Source: Methanocaldococcus infernus ME (lineage in GTDB: Archaea > AGJL01 > Methanococci > Methanococcales > Methanocaldococcaceae). From it: a stretch of 64,000 bases of DNA. The position numbers and the translations under genes were made by a program. Under the pieces are notes generated by a model. It made no database searches, had not been told where the DNA came from, and saw nothing but the letters and a program-made list of their open reading frames with translations. This document shows, one piece after another, positions 29,543 to 39,139 of the stretch (positions within the stretch are counted from its first letter, which is position 1; every line of letters starts with the position of its first letter). The stretch spans positions 62,001-126,000 of the forward strand of contig NC_014122.1 of NCBI RefSeq assembly GCF_000092305.1, read 5' to 3'.

Positions 29543-30697
29543 TCATTTGAATATTAATTTTTTTATTCTTGCTAATATTGGATGGATGTAAAGTTCATCT
29601 ATAACTAAAACTGCTGGAAGGAAGAAGATGGTTAAGAGACAACAAAAGGTTATTCCAGCTCCACAAACCTTTCCCAAGTTTCCCATCATTGGGAGAGGAG
29701 CTATAGTTAGAGATAACAAGCCAGCTACAGTTGTTGCTGCACTTGCAAGTATTGAAGAGCCAGCATACATTACTGTGTGAGAAGCAGCTTCTATAGGATC
29801 TCTTCCTTTCTCTCTCTCCTCATTGTATCTACTTCCAAAGTAAATTCCATAGTCTATTCCCAAACCTAAGACTAAGGAGCCAACTGCTGAGGTAGCCATA
29901 TCTAAGGGGATTCCAAATAAGCCCATAAAACCCCCTGTCCAGATGAGGGCAAAGATTAGAGGAGAGAGAAGAAGAACTGAAGTAACCTTCCTAAAGTGTA
30001 GCAAGATTATAAAGAGAATAGCTAACATAGCTACAGATGTTGTTATGGCTTGACTTTCATTCATCAACTTACCAATAATTGCCCTCAATGCTGGAGTTCC
30101 TGTTTGTATAGCCTCAACTCCGGGAGGAAAAGGAGTTTCTCTTATGTACTCATTTATTTGCTCATAAATTTGCTTGTTCTTCTTTTCATCTCCTCCAACA
30201 TCTGTAAAGGCTGTGATTGTTAACATAGAGAAGTCTCTATTGAATAGTTTATATCTTTCATTTTCTGGTAATTTATTTAGAAGCTCTTTCACTGTTTCAA
30301 TGTCATTAGGAAGAACTCCACCATTCAGCTCTTTAATAACATCAACTGGTGAGCTAACCTTTGTAATTCCACTGATTGTTCTTATATTCTCTTCTAAGGT
30401 TTCAATAGCCCTTAAAACCCTTGGATCTCTAATGTCAGTAACCTTATCTGTAGCATCTGAGGGAACAATTTTAACAACAATCATATCTACATCAGTTCCT
30501 CCAAACTCACTCCTAACTTCATAAATCTCCTGAACAGCTGGCAGATCCTGAGGAAGCATCTTCTCATAGGAGGTTTGCTTCTTTATATGGGTGGCTTCAA
30601 AAGCCATAAATACAGTTATGAGTAAAACAACAGCTATAACCAAAAAGGGATGTCTTGCAGAAAATTCTCCAACATCCTTAAGGATCTCTTTTAGCAT
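29543..30697 (-). CDS. RND/MMPL-superfamily half-transporter
   Basis: The 384-aa protein contains one RND repeat: a helix at about 15-35, a large external domain to about 210, then five helices ending in ELYIHPILARIKKL. GLGIDYGIYFGSRYNEEREKG is the characteristic helix-4 loop with the conserved Asp. Full-length RND pumps have two such repeats, so this should work as an oligomer. Archaeal homologues of this length are known but without assigned substrate. It belongs to the regulator-RND-NEW3-MFS operon. Confidence 0.85.
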   Translation of the reverse strand: MLKEILKDVGEFSARHPFLVIAVVLLITVFMAFEATHIKKQTSYEKMLPQDLPAVQEIYEVRSEFGGTDVDMIVVKIVPSDATDKVTDIRDPRVLRAIETLEENIRTISGITKVSSPVDVIKELNGGVLPNDIETVKELLNKLPENERYKLFNRDFSMLTITAFTDVGGDEKKNKQIYEQINEYIRETPFPPGVEAIQTGTPALRAIIGKLMNESQAITTSVAMLAILFIILLHFRKVTSVLLLSPLIFALIWTGGFMGLFGIPLDMATSAVGSLVLGLGIDYGIYFGSRYNEEREKGRDPIEAASHTVMYAGSSILASAATTVAGLLSLTIAPLPMMGNLGKVCGAGITFCCLLTIFFLPAVLVIDELYIHPILARIKKLIFK

Positions 30698-30707
30698 GTA
30701 AAATCCC

Positions 30708-31124
30708 TCAATCCAGTTCTTCTAAAACTTTTAAAATTTTTTCAGAGAGAATAAGCATTTTTCTAATTTTTTCTAACTTCTTCTCATCTAAGTTCTCCTC
30801 TTTTAACTTTTCATAGTAGCTCTTTATGATCTCATGCTTTCTCCTTGCTATATCTTTAATTGATGAAAAGCTCTCAGAGATTTGATAGAAATTCTTTCTT
30901 TCTCCTTCTATCCAGGTTCTTTTTACAAATCCAAGCTCTTCCAACTTCTTCAGTGACATGCTGGCATTTCCCTTACTTATTTTAAGCTCTTCAACAATCT
31001 CATCAAGGCTCATGGGCCTTTCATAGTAAAATAAAAGTCCATAAATGGCTCCAACACTCTTACTTAGCCCATGAACCCTGGCAATCTCTGAGAACATCTC
31101 TATTATTAATTTTTTTGAATTCAT
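30708..31124 (-). CDS. GbsR/MarR-like winged-helix regulator
   Basis: The 138-aa protein (ATG at 31124; GTGAA upstream) is a winged-helix regulator: [48 protein letters not shown] is its core (cited in parts), with recognition helix [14 protein letters not shown] and a C-terminal dimerisation coil. It fits the GbsR-type MarR subgroup. It begins the efflux-like operon and diverges from a B12/radical SAM gene. Inverted repeats in the shared promoter are good candidates for its operator. Confidence 0.82.
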   Translation of the reverse strand: MNSKKLIIEMFSEIARVHGLSKSVGAIYGLLFYYERPMSLDEIVEELKISKGNASMSLKKLEELGFVKRTWIEGERKNFYQISESFSSIKDIARRKHEIIKSYYEKLKEENLDEKKLEKIRKMLILSEKILKVLEELD

Positions 31125-31134
31125 GATATTCACT

Positions 31135-31163
31135 ACATTCAGAATGTTCAGAAATTTTTGAAC
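31135..31163. promoter_or_regulatory. Overlapping inverted repeats, candidate operator of the GbsR/MarR-like regulator
   Basis: ACATTC-A-GAATGT (31135-31147) is a perfect inverted repeat, and GTTCA (31146-31150) pairs with TGAAC (31159-31163). Both lie between the regulator start codon and its likely TATA (CATAAATAA on the minus strand, about 31166-31174). The divergent gene has its own TATA, GGTATATAAAGG, at about 31182-31193. Confidence 0.5.
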
Positions 31164-31216
31164 AAAATTATTTATGGAAGGGGTATATAAAGGTTATGTA
31201 AAATCTTGGTGATAGG

Positions 31217-32530
31217 ATGAGAGTAACTATCTATTCTCCTGAAATTTACACCTATGGCTCTATGTTAGTTGGAGGAATTTTAAAAGAGAAATATAAAGTC
31301 CATTTAATTAGAAAACCTGATAATATCTTATTTTTGAAGTCAGATGTCATCATCTTTAGCCTCTACTCTACCCTCCACATCATTGATAACAAAATAAGGG
31401 AGCTAATTAACTTTATAAAGAGAGCAAATAAGAAGGCTAAGCTCTATGTAGCTGGCTGTATCTCCACATATCCAGAGATTATATTAAATGAGCTAAATGT
31501 TGATGGAGTTATAATAGGAGAGGGAGAAATAACAACTCCAAGAATCTTAGAGGGAGATGAAGAAGGGTTAGCCTATAGAGAGGGAGACAATATAATAGTA
31601 AATTACCCAAAGGAAAAGCCAAGTTTAGATCATCCTCTCCCATTAATTCCTAAGGATATTGGTGAGCAGAATATAAGAGGAGCTAATGTTTATATTGAAA
31701 CACATAGAGGCTGTTTAGGAAACTGTACCTTTTGCCAAGTTCCTAAGTTTTTTGGGAAAGAGATTAGAAGTAGAGATGTGGAGTTAGTTGTTGAAGAGGT
31801 TAAAGAATTCAAAAAAAGAGGAGCTAAGAGGATAGCAATAAGTGGAGGGACTGGAAGCTTATATAACTTCAAAAAGTCAGTGAATAGAGAAAAATTTTAT
31901 GAGTTGTTGGAAAAGCTCTCTTCCATAGTGGGAAAGAGTAATCTTTCTGTGCCAGATATGAGGGTAGACTATGTTGATGAAGCTATATTAGAGGCTATAA
32001 AGAACTATACTATAGGATGGGTATTTTATGGAATAGAGAGTGGAAGTGACAAAGTTTTAAGAGATATGAAGAAAGGAGTTAATACTAAAAAAATCATGGA
32101 TGCTATAAAGTTGGCTAAAGACTTAAATGTTAAGGTTGCTGGAAGCTTTATTGTTGGTTATCCTACTGAAACTGAAAAAGATTATTTATTAACCAAAGAC
32201 TTTATAGTTGATGCTGAGCTTGATGATCTCTTTGTATCAATAGCTGAGCCAATCCCTACAACTGAGCTATGCTCTTTAGTATTAAAGATTCCTAAAGAGG
32301 AGAATCCAACATTTAAGAGACATGAAGGAATATATAGAAGGTTAAACTTAACTGAAAGTGAAGCCAGATGCTTTGATCTCCTAATACATGGAGAGATGTG
32401 GAAAACTAAACCAAGGCCTTTAACTAAAGAGCTTTATAGCTTATTCCTAAATGAAGCTAAGAGTCAGGGAAGAGACATTAAAAAAATAACTGAGCTAATC
32501 TTTAAGTATAAAGAGTATTTAATTACTTAA
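31217..32530 (+). CDS. B12-binding/radical SAM protein, MJ_1487-like; candidate McrA glutamine C-methyltransferase
   Basis: The 437-aa protein has an N-terminal Rossmann-type domain (about 1-130, with VDGVIIGEGE) resembling a cobalamin-binding domain, then a radical SAM core with THRGCLGNCTFCQVP (C-x3-C-x2-C), ISGGTGSLYN and WVFYGIESGSD. The family contains the enzyme that methylates the alpha carbon of a glutamine in methyl-coenzyme M reductase; that role here is inferred from family resemblance. It diverges from the efflux regulator and is 12 bases before asd. Confidence 0.65.
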   Translation: MRVTIYSPEIYTYGSMLVGGILKEKYKVHLIRKPDNILFLKSDVIIFSLYSTLHIIDNKIRELINFIKRANKKAKLYVAGCISTYPEIILNELNVDGVIIGEGEITTPRILEGDEEGLAYREGDNIIVNYPKEKPSLDHPLPLIPKDIGEQNIRGANVYIETHRGCLGNCTFCQVPKFFGKEIRSRDVELVVEEVKEFKKRGAKRIAISGGTGSLYNFKKSVNREKFYELLEKLSSIVGKSNLSVPDMRVDYVDEAILEAIKNYTIGWVFYGIESGSDKVLRDMKKGVNTKKIMDAIKLAKDLNVKVAGSFIVGYPTETEKDYLLTKDFIVDAELDDLFVSIAEPIPTTELCSLVLKIPKEENPTFKRHEGIYRRLNLTESEARCFDLLIHGEMWKTKPRPLTKELYSLFLNEAKSQGRDIKKITELIFKYKEYLIT

Positions 32531-32542
32531 TGAGGTGAGAGG

Positions 32543-33589
32543 ATGAAAATAAAGGTTGGTGTCTTAGGAGCCACTGGAATGGTTGGACAAAGGTTTATTC
32601 AATTTTTAGCTGAGCACCCAATGTTTGAATTAACCACCTTAGCAGCATCAGAGAGAAGTGCAGGGAAGAAGTATAGTGAAGCAACAAATTGGTACTTAGA
32701 TGTTGAGATGCCAGAGAAGGTTAGAGATTTAATAGTTACAACCACTGACCCAAAAAATAAAGAATTTGAGGATGTTGATATTGTTTTCTCAGCTCTACCA
32801 TCAGATTTAGCTAAGAAGTTAGAGCCAGAGTTTGCAAAAGAAGGAAAATTAGTTTTCTCAAATGCTTCAGCTTACAGAATGGAAGAGGATGTTCCTTTAG
32901 TTATTCCAGAGGTTAATGCTGATCACTTAGAGTTAATAGAGATTCAAAGAAAAAAGAGAGGATGGGATGGAGCTATTATAACAAATCCTAACTGTTCAAC
33001 CATCTGTGCAGTTATAACCCTAAAGCCAATAATGGATAAGTTTGGCTTAGAAAGTGTTTTTATAGCAACCTTACAGGCAGTTAGTGGAGCTGGCTATAAT
33101 GGAGTTCCATCCATGGCTATACTTGATAACCTAATCCCATATATTAAGAATGAAGAGGAAAAAATGCAGACTGAGAGTTTAAAACTCTTAGGAACCTTAA
33201 AAGATGGTAAAGTTGAATTTGCCAACTTTAAGTTAAGTGCTTCCTGTAATAGAGTTCCTGTCATAGATGGACATACAGAGTGTATATTTGTAAAAACCAA
33301 AGAAGAGGCTGAGCCAGAGGAAATTAAAGAGGCTATGGACAAGTTTGACCCTTTAAAGGATCTTAACCTACCAACCTATGCTAAACCAATAGTTATTAAA
33401 GAAGAGAGTGACAGACCTCAGCCAAGGTTGGATAGAAATATAGGAAATGGAATGAGTATAGTGGTTGGAAGGATAAGAAAAGACCCTATCTTCACTGTAA
33501 AGTATGTTGCTTTAGAGCATAACACAATAAGAGGAGCTGCAGGAGCAAGTATTTTAAATGCTGAATACTTTGTTAAGAAGTATTTATAA
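32543..33589 (+). CDS. asd: Aspartate-semialdehyde dehydrogenase
   Basis: The 348-aa enzyme reduces aspartyl phosphate with NADPH, feeding lysine, threonine, methionine and archaeal aromatic amino acid synthesis. [14 protein letters not shown] is the nucleotide loop, [10 protein letters not shown] holds the catalytic cysteine, [12 protein letters not shown] is the adjoining loop, and [10 protein letters not shown] holds the catalytic histidine. Archaeal-type length is normal. GAGGTGAGAGG precedes the ATG. Confidence 0.96.
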   Translation: MKIKVGVLGATGMVGQRFIQFLAEHPMFELTTLAASERSAGKKYSEATNWYLDVEMPEKVRDLIVTTTDPKNKEFEDVDIVFSALPSDLAKKLEPEFAKEGKLVFSNASAYRMEEDVPLVIPEVNADHLELIEIQRKKRGWDGAIITNPNCSTICAVITLKPIMDKFGLESVFIATLQAVSGAGYNGVPSMAILDNLIPYIKNEEEKMQTESLKLLGTLKDGKVEFANFKLSASCNRVPVIDGHTECIFVKTKEEAEPEEIKEAMDKFDPLKDLNLPTYAKPIVIKEESDRPQPRLDRNIGNGMSIVVGRIRKDPIFTVKYVALEHNTIRGAAGASILNAEYFVKKYL

Positions 33590-33597
33590 AAAATTTT

Positions 33598-34926
33598 TTA
33601 AACTTTAAATTTACTTGCTGACATGGCTATTTTATCTGATATTTCACTTATTTTCTCTGTAGCTTTTCTAATCTCCTCTATAACCCTATTTTGCTCTTCA
33701 ACACTGGCAGTTAATTCCTCAGCAGTAGCAGCAAACTCCTCTGAGATTGAAGCGACGTCTTGAACATTTCTTAATGCCTGTTCAACATTGTCCCTGGCTT
33801 CTTGTGCATCTCTTTTAATTTCTTCTATAACTTCCATAGCTCTATCAACAGACTCCTTTATCTTTAAGAATGCGCTATTAACCTCATCTATAGCTACAAC
33901 TCCATTATCAACTTCATTCTTTCCAGTTAATCCTAAGTCTATAGTTTTCTCTATAGCTTCACTTATTTCTTCGACCGTCTTATTAATGTCGTCTACAGAC
34001 TTTCCAATCTCTTCGGCTAAGCCTTTAATTTCACTTGCAACTACAGCGAAACCTCTTCCAGCCTCTCCAGCCCTTGCTGCTTCAATAGAAGCGTTTAAAG
34101 CTAATAAACCTGTTTGCTCGGCGATATCTTTAATTAAAGCTGTAATCTCATTAATTTTCTGGCTCTTCTTACCAAGCTCTTCTAACGCTCTTCCTAATTC
34201 ATCAATAACGTTAGCTATTCTTTGCATTGTTTCTATAGCTCTTTCAACTTTTTCTAAACCAACTTTTGAATTCTCTTCAACAATATTTATAGCCTCAACT
34301 CCCTTTAAACTTTCGTTATAAACGTTTTCAGCGATTTTAGTGGTGTCTTCAAGATCTTGGGTTACGTCTTGTAACTTATTAGACTGATCTGTTGCAGCTG
34401 TAGCCACTTGGTTAGCGGCATCAGCGATTTGGTCAGAAGTTTCTTTAGCTTTATCTAACTCTTCTTTGATAATCTTAAGCTCCTCATTTAGAATGATAAC
34501 TTCTTCTTTTAAGCTCCTTATCATATTTGATATATTGTCCAAAGCTCTGTTAATAAGCTTTTGTATATTTACATTATCTAACTTAACACCATTTTGAACT
34601 AAACTTTCATTCATTCTTGCAGTTAAATCTCCATTAGCCACTCTACTCATAACCCTCTCTACGTCCTTTATAATAACCTCCATAACTTTCTGTCTATATT
34701 CAATTTCCTCCTTCTGCTTTCTAAGACTTTCAACCATTTTATTAAAACCATCTACTAAGATTCCTAATTCTCCATCGTATTTACCTTCAATCTTAACATT
34801 AAGGTTTCCACTAAGTATTTCCTCAACTGCACTAACTAAGTCATTTATTAAAACTGTATATTTCCTGGTTACTACAACGGAAACCCCTAATCCAATTAAT
34901 AGCCCTAATATAAAACCAATTATCAC
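33598..34926 (-). CDS. Methyl-accepting chemotaxis protein without an extracellular sensor domain
   Basis: The 442-aa protein has one N-terminal membrane helix (residues about 2-20), no periplasmic loop, HAMP-like segments (about 21-75 and 90-140) and a full cytoplasmic signalling coil. The tip motif [20 protein letters not shown] is canonical, and heptad-rich methylation helices flank it. It can therefore not sense external ligands by itself. It is encoded 24 bases after an ammonium transporter, which may be the sensor. CpG is frequent in both genes, unlike their neighbours. No che genes are in the window. Confidence 0.92.
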   Translation of the reverse strand: MIIGFILGLLIGLGVSVVVTRKYTVLINDLVSAVEEILSGNLNVKIEGKYDGELGILVDGFNKMVESLRKQKEEIEYRQKVMEVIIKDVERVMSRVANGDLTARMNESLVQNGVKLDNVNIQKLINRALDNISNMIRSLKEEVIILNEELKIIKEELDKAKETSDQIADAANQVATAATDQSNKLQDVTQDLEDTTKIAENVYNESLKGVEAINIVEENSKVGLEKVERAIETMQRIANVIDELGRALEELGKKSQKINEITALIKDIAEQTGLLALNASIEAARAGEAGRGFAVVASEIKGLAEEIGKSVDDINKTVEEISEAIEKTIDLGLTGKNEVDNGVVAIDEVNSAFLKIKESVDRAMEVIEEIKRDAQEARDNVEQALRNVQDVASISEEFAATAEELTASVEEQNRVIEEIRKATEKISEISDKIAMSASKFKV

Positions 34927-34950
34927 AGTCCTTCACCACACAATAATTAT

Positions 34951-36231
34951 TTATGATTCTCTATTAGCTAAAGTATCTTCCTCAGGATATGCTGGTAGAT
35001 TATGCTCAACAATATCTAAACCTCTTATTTCAGCTTCTCTTCCAACTCTTAAGCCATTACATAAAAACCCTATAGCTATAGTAACAACATAACCTAAAAC
35101 AATTCCATAAAACGCACAGAAGATAGATCCAATTATTTGACTTAATAGTAAGTCAATATCCGGATTACTAACTATATGCATAACACTATCTGGATCTACT
35201 CCCACCCCTCCTAAGGCTTTCATTCCAAAGATTCCTGCTAAGATAGCCCCTACAATTCCAGCAGTTCCATGAACTGGAACTACTCCACAAACATCATCTA
35301 TTTTTCTATTTTCAAGGAATCTATAAACTATTGGAACCTGTAATCCAGCAATTAACCCTATAATTAAGCCGGCTATTGGGCTAACTATATCTGTTCCAGA
35401 ACAGATAGCTACTAAACCAGCAACAAGACCGTTAGTCATAAAAAGAGGATCTTTTTTAGAGGTTATTAAAGCTCCTATAGCCCCTCCAGCCATAGCTAAG
35501 GTTGTAGTTGCACAGACTAATCCACTAATATCTTTCAGTGCGAGGGCACTCCCTATATTAAACCCATACCATCCAAATGCTAATATAAACGCTCCAAATG
35601 CCGCTAAAGGAATGTTATGCCCTAAAATCGGAATTGGTTTTCCATCTTTAAATCTACCAATTCTTGGACCTAAAGCAGCTATAGCTCCTAAGGCTAAGAA
35701 GCCACCTAAGCCATGAACCACTAAACTACCAGCATAGTCGTGCCATGGAACAATTGAAGCTCCCCATGGGCCAAGATAGACGAAGAGAGGATAGAGTAAG
35801 CCGGTAATAATTATTGAAATAATGACATAAGCGCTAAACTTAATTCTCTCAGCAACTCCTCCTGAGACTATTGTAGCAGCTGTTGCAGCGAAAACTAAAC
35901 CATAAAACCAATTTGCTAATTCAATCCCATTATTTTCTAAAAATGGAGTAGCCTTCACTATCTTGATCCACCAATCTAAAAAATCGGAGGGATTTATTGA
36001 AGAACATAAAATACTCCCAATAAATAACCATGAAACACAACCAATACACCAATCAAACATATTTTTCATTATAACATTAACAGCATTCTTTTTTCTAACT
36101 TGACCACATTCTAACATTGCAAAACCTAACTGCATTATAAAAACTAATGCACCCATCACACAAAGAAAAAATACGTTACCTGCTACTGTTAGTGTATTCA
36201 AAGCTTCAAGTATTGTATTAACATCTCCCAT
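34951..36231 (-). CDS. amt: Ammonium transporter Amt
   Basis: The 426-aa membrane protein has eleven expected helices. The twin pore histidines lie in DYAGSLVVHGLGG and VPVHGTAGIVGA. The LGFAMLECGQVRKKNAVNVI segment, PWG and the C-terminal GLDIVEHNLPAYPEE motif are typical, although VVHGLGG differs from the more common VVHINAG. amt is usually followed by a GlnK gene; here the partner is a chemoreceptor. CpG-containing codons are common, as in the chemoreceptor, so the pair looks like a transferred unit. Confidence 0.93.
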   Translation of the reverse strand: MGDVNTILEALNTLTVAGNVFFLCVMGALVFIMQLGFAMLECGQVRKKNAVNVIMKNMFDWCIGCVSWLFIGSILCSSINPSDFLDWWIKIVKATPFLENNGIELANWFYGLVFAATAATIVSGGVAERIKFSAYVIISIIITGLLYPLFVYLGPWGASIVPWHDYAGSLVVHGLGGFLALGAIAALGPRIGRFKDGKPIPILGHNIPLAAFGAFILAFGWYGFNIGSALALKDISGLVCATTTLAMAGGAIGALITSKKDPLFMTNGLVAGLVAICSGTDIVSPIAGLIIGLIAGLQVPIVYRFLENRKIDDVCGVVPVHGTAGIVGAILAGIFGMKALGGVGVDPDSVMHIVSNPDIDLLLSQIIGSIFCAFYGIVLGYVVTIAIGFLCNGLRVGREAEIRGLDIVEHNLPAYPEEDTLANRES

Positions 36232-36383
36232 TTTTATTATACCCTCCTTAACTTTATCATTAAACTAAAAAATTTGGAGAATATAATTTTTAGTATATGG
36301 TATTAGCCTTATTAATATCAAATTTACTATAAAGACCATATATAAAAATTTTATTAATTTGTTAAAAAATGAGAGAATTTTTT

Positions 36384-37169
36384 TTATAAGCTCTCATAAA
36401 ATCTTTTCATTAAAAGAGCATCTTTTTCTAAAAGAGGGCTTTCACAAATAACCTTTCCCTCAGCACAGAAGTCTTTTAAAGCTCTTAAGGCATCTTTATA
36501 GTTAAAGTTTGACCTTTCTAAGGGCAGATGTCTCTTTTCTCCACCTTTGCCAAACTCTATTCCTGACATGTGAATATGCATGTCCTTAACTCCAACACTC
36601 TCCTCAATCTTCTCCAAGATTCTATAAAAGTCTTCATAACTATTTATTTTCCCATAGCTCCTTGCATACAAGTGGGGGAAGTCTATACAAGGCTTTAAGC
36701 TTAGCTCTGAGCATAAAGTTAAAGTTTCTTCTAAGGTTCCAAATTGAGAAACCCTTCCAGTGGTTTCTGGTCTTAGTGTAATATCAATATTGCGCTCATT
36801 AAAATAGTCTAAAACTTTCTGTAAATTCTCTTTAATATTCTTGTAGCACTCTTCTTTACTTTTATTTAAATAGTAGCCAGGATGAAACACTAAATCTTTC
36901 CCACAGTGTCTAAGAACCTTGGCACTCTTTATTAATCTATAAATACTTCTCTCAATTTTTTCCTTTTCATTGGCATTTAAATTAATATAGTGAGGAGCAT
37001 GAGCTGAAAATTTTAAATCTTTATTCTTCTCCTTTAATATCTTAGCATAGTCCTCTTTCATATAAACTCCATTGACAAACTCAAGCTCTAAGGCATTAAG
37101 ATTTAAGGACTTAAGTAATTCTGAGAACTTAAATTCATCTCCATGACAGGCAGAGCCAAAGATTAGCAA
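36384..37169 (-). CDS. Endonuclease IV-like AP endonuclease/xylose isomerase family TIM-barrel protein
   Basis: The TTG start at 37169 follows GGTGA. The 261-aa protein is closer to endonuclease IV than the copy at 7069: FSAHAPHYINLNA, LVFHPGYY, LRPETTGRVSQFGTLEE, CIDFPHLYAR, DMHIHMSGIEFG and VICESP bear the histidine, glutamate and aspartate metal ligands in Nfo order. It may cut abasic sites, but some methanogen members lack tested activity. It is four bases after the MBL gene and so co-transcribed. Confidence 0.72.
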   Translation of the reverse strand: MLIFGSACHGDEFKFSELLKSLNLNALELEFVNGVYMKEDYAKILKEKNKDLKFSAHAPHYINLNANEKEKIERSIYRLIKSAKVLRHCGKDLVFHPGYYLNKSKEECYKNIKENLQKVLDYFNERNIDITLRPETTGRVSQFGTLEETLTLCSELSLKPCIDFPHLYARSYGKINSYEDFYRILEKIEESVGVKDMHIHMSGIEFGKGGEKRHLPLERSNFNYKDALRALKDFCAEGKVICESPLLEKDALLMKRFYESL

Positions 37170-37173
37170 GAAC

Positions 37174-37965
37174 TCACCTAATTAATATGTTGTTCTTTAA
37201 AAGCTCTATTCTTAAGCCTAACTTTGCTGGAACAACCTTTATATTTGTGTTCTCCTCAATATACTTAGCCTCTTTTAAAGGATTTGTCATCTTAACTCCC
37301 ATATGGTTCATAATTAATAGTTCTGGCTTATTTTCCATAGAATTTATTAGATCAATGACATCATTTGAGCATAAATGTCCCCTAATCTTCTCATTCTTTT
37401 TTCTAACTATATTGGCTATTAAAACCCTAACTCCATCAAAATCTTTAATTAATGAGGGAATAAATTCAGTGTCTGATGTATAGCCAATATCTCCATACTT
37501 GGTTTTCAACCTAAAACCTATCCCAAAGGGATCTCCATGCTTTGTTTTTGTTGCTTTTATTGTTGTGTCATATAATTTAAGCTCATCATTAGGATAGAGA
37601 GCTTTAACCAACTCTAACTTTGACTGATGATACTTAGAGATAACATATTCATATTCTCCAAAACCTTCAACAACTGTTAAAGAGCCTATAAAGATTCCTC
37701 TTTTCCTTGTCATCCCATTAGTTATGGCTTCAACTATAATCTCTCCATCATTGTAATGATCAGGATGACAGTGAGAGATAAATAAAGAGTTGGTTTTCCA
37801 TGGAGAGATCTTTAATTGATTTAGCCTAACAATTGCTCCAGGTCCTGGATCTACATGGAGTTTAAGCTCATCAGTGTGTATTCTAAACCCTCCTGTGGGC
37901 TTCTTTTGTGTAATTGTTGCCCATCTCCCTCCTCCACTGCCTAAGAAGATGATCTCAACATTCAT
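37174..37965 (-). CDS. Metallo-beta-lactamase-fold hydrolase
   Basis: The 263-aa protein begins VEIIFLGSGGGRWATI, then has the SHCHPDHYND metal motif, KHGDPFGIGFR, GYTSDTEF with the bridging aspartate, and MNHMGVK. The overall pattern is like RNase Z/PhnP-type MBL proteins, but without a clear tRNase Z arm. GGAAGG precedes the ATG. It is the first gene of a two-gene unit with the endonuclease IV-like protein. Confidence 0.82.
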   Translation of the reverse strand: MNVEIIFLGSGGGRWATITQKKPTGGFRIHTDELKLHVDPGPGAIVRLNQLKISPWKTNSLFISHCHPDHYNDGEIIVEAITNGMTRKRGIFIGSLTVVEGFGEYEYVISKYHQSKLELVKALYPNDELKLYDTTIKATKTKHGDPFGIGFRLKTKYGDIGYTSDTEFIPSLIKDFDGVRVLIANIVRKKNEKIRGHLCSNDVIDLINSMENKPELLIMNHMGVKMTNPLKEAKYIEENTNIKVVPAKLGLRIELLKNNILIR

Positions 37966-38245
37966 ACTAAAAACCTTCCTTCTGAAAATTTAATAAATAT
38001 TATTAAGCTTTACTAAAGGATTAAAAGTTACTTAAATCTTATTTATAACCTTATAAATTTAGAAACATCTTCACCCTCTGTTATGAACTATAGTTCTAAG
38101 TTCAAAATTTTAATGCTAAAATTTTTTATATAAAAATCAATTTTTTAAGCAAAAAGTAAATATATGAGTTATGTTTGTTATTAGTTCCTAAATATGTAAG
38201 ATAAAGACTACAAAAATTTAAAAAAATAAATATTAAGGTGAAACA
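37966..38245. other. Divergent promoter region between the MBL gene and rpl34e
   Basis: This 280-bp AT-rich gap shows no ORF. It contains a perfect palindrome GAACTATAGTTC (38085-38096), a minus-strand TATA (CTAAATTTATAAGG near 38048-38061) for the MBL gene, and a plus-strand TATA (GTAAATATATG near 38156-38166) for the ribosomal gene. AAGGTGAAAC precedes the rpl34e ATG. Confidence 0.5.
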
Positions 38246-38515
38246 ATGCCAGCACCAAGATACAGATCAAGGTCATACAGAAGGGTTTATAAGAGAACAC
38301 CGGGAGGAAGGTTAGTTATACACTACAAGAGAAAGAAGCCAGGAAAGCCAAAGTGTGCAGTTTGTGGAGCTGAGTTACATGGAGTTCCAAGAGGTAGGCC
38401 AGTGGAGATAAGAAAGTTGGCTAAAACAGACAGAAGGCCTGAAAGGCCTTATGGAGGCTACCTCTGTCCAAGATGTTTAAAGAGGTTAATGATTGAGAAG
38501 GCAAGAAACTTATAA
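38246..38515 (+). CDS. rpl34e: Large ribosomal subunit protein eL34 (L34e)
   Basis: The 89-aa basic protein starts [21 protein letters not shown], in outline, and has a zinc-ribbon [16 protein letters not shown] ... [18 protein letters not shown]. It binds 23S rRNA. It heads the conserved archaeal cluster rpl34e-cmk-rpl14e. GGTGA lies six bases before the ATG. Confidence 0.96.
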   Translation: MPAPRYRSRSYRRVYKRTPGGRLVIHYKRKKPGKPKCAVCGAELHGVPRGRPVEIRKLAKTDRRPERPYGGYLCPRCLKRLMIEKARNL

Positions 38516-38527
38516 AAAGTGTTCATC

Positions 38528-39070
38528 ATGATCATAACCATTGGTGGCCTTCCTGGAACTGGAACCACTACTATAGCTAAGAAGATAGCTGAGAAATACA
38601 ACTTAAGATATGTCTGTGCAGGCTTAATTTTTAGAGAGATGGCAAAAGAGAAGGGAATGAGTGTTGAAGAATTTAGTAAGTATGCTGAAAAAAATAAGGA
38701 TGTTGATAAAGAGATTGATAAGAGACAGGTTGAGCTTGCTAAGGAGGGAAATATAGTTTTAGAGGGAAGATTGGCTGCATGGATGCTATTGAAGAATAAT
38801 ATTAAGCCAACCCTCTCTATATGGTTTAAGGCTCCTATAGAAGTTAGAGCTAAAAGAATAGCTGAGAGAGAAAAGATTAGTTATGAAGAAGCTTTAAAAA
38901 ACATGACACTTAGGGAAGAGAGTGAGAAAAAGAGATATAAGGAGATATATGATATAGACTTAGATAACCTTTTTATATATGATCTTATTATTGACACTTC
39001 AAAGTGGGATATTGGGGGAGTGTTTAATATTGTCTCAACAGCTATAGACAACCTAAAGGGGCAATATTAG
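38528..39070 (+). CDS. cmk: Cytidylate kinase
   Basis: The 180-aa kinase phosphorylates CMP and dCMP with ATP. The P-loop is [17 protein letters not shown], followed by the CMP-binding region ([17 protein letters not shown] in outline) and the R-x2-R lid. ATG at 38528 is preferred to the in-frame GTG at 38519 since archaeal Cmk begins MIITIGG. The gene is part of the rpl34e-cmk-rpl14e cluster, 12 bases downstream of rpl34e. Confidence 0.93.
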   Translation: MIITIGGLPGTGTTTIAKKIAEKYNLRYVCAGLIFREMAKEKGMSVEEFSKYAEKNKDVDKEIDKRQVELAKEGNIVLEGRLAAWMLLKNNIKPTLSIWFKAPIEVRAKRIAEREKISYEEALKNMTLREESEKKRYKEIYDIDLDNLFIYDLIIDTSKWDIGGVFNIVSTAIDNLKGQY

Positions 39071-39071
39071 G

Positions 39072-39136
39072 CCTCCCTCATTTTGTAAGGATGAATTGTG
39101 ATTCGCGAGAATCACAATAACAAAAATGAGGTGAGG
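39072..39136 (+). promoter_or_regulatory. Two-stem RNA hairpin covering the rpl14e Shine-Dalgarno
   Basis: The gap between cmk and rpl14e forms an upper stem ATTGTGATTC/GAATCACAAT (10 perfect pairs, 39095-39104 with 39109-39118) capped by a GCGA tetraloop of the GNRA class. A lower stem pairs CCTCCCTCATTTTGT (39072-39086) with ACAAAAATGAGGTGAGG (39120-39136), with one bulged A and one bulged T. The asymmetric internal loop is AAGGATGA against A. The lower stem contains the whole Shine-Dalgarno, so it should limit translation unless opened. Confidence 0.75.
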
Positions 39137-39139
39137 TTT

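Noticed and set aside
39098-39139. Extended L14e start at GTG 39098.
   Set aside because: The extra residues are encoded by the hairpin, and the family starts at the TTG preceded by GAGGTGAGG.
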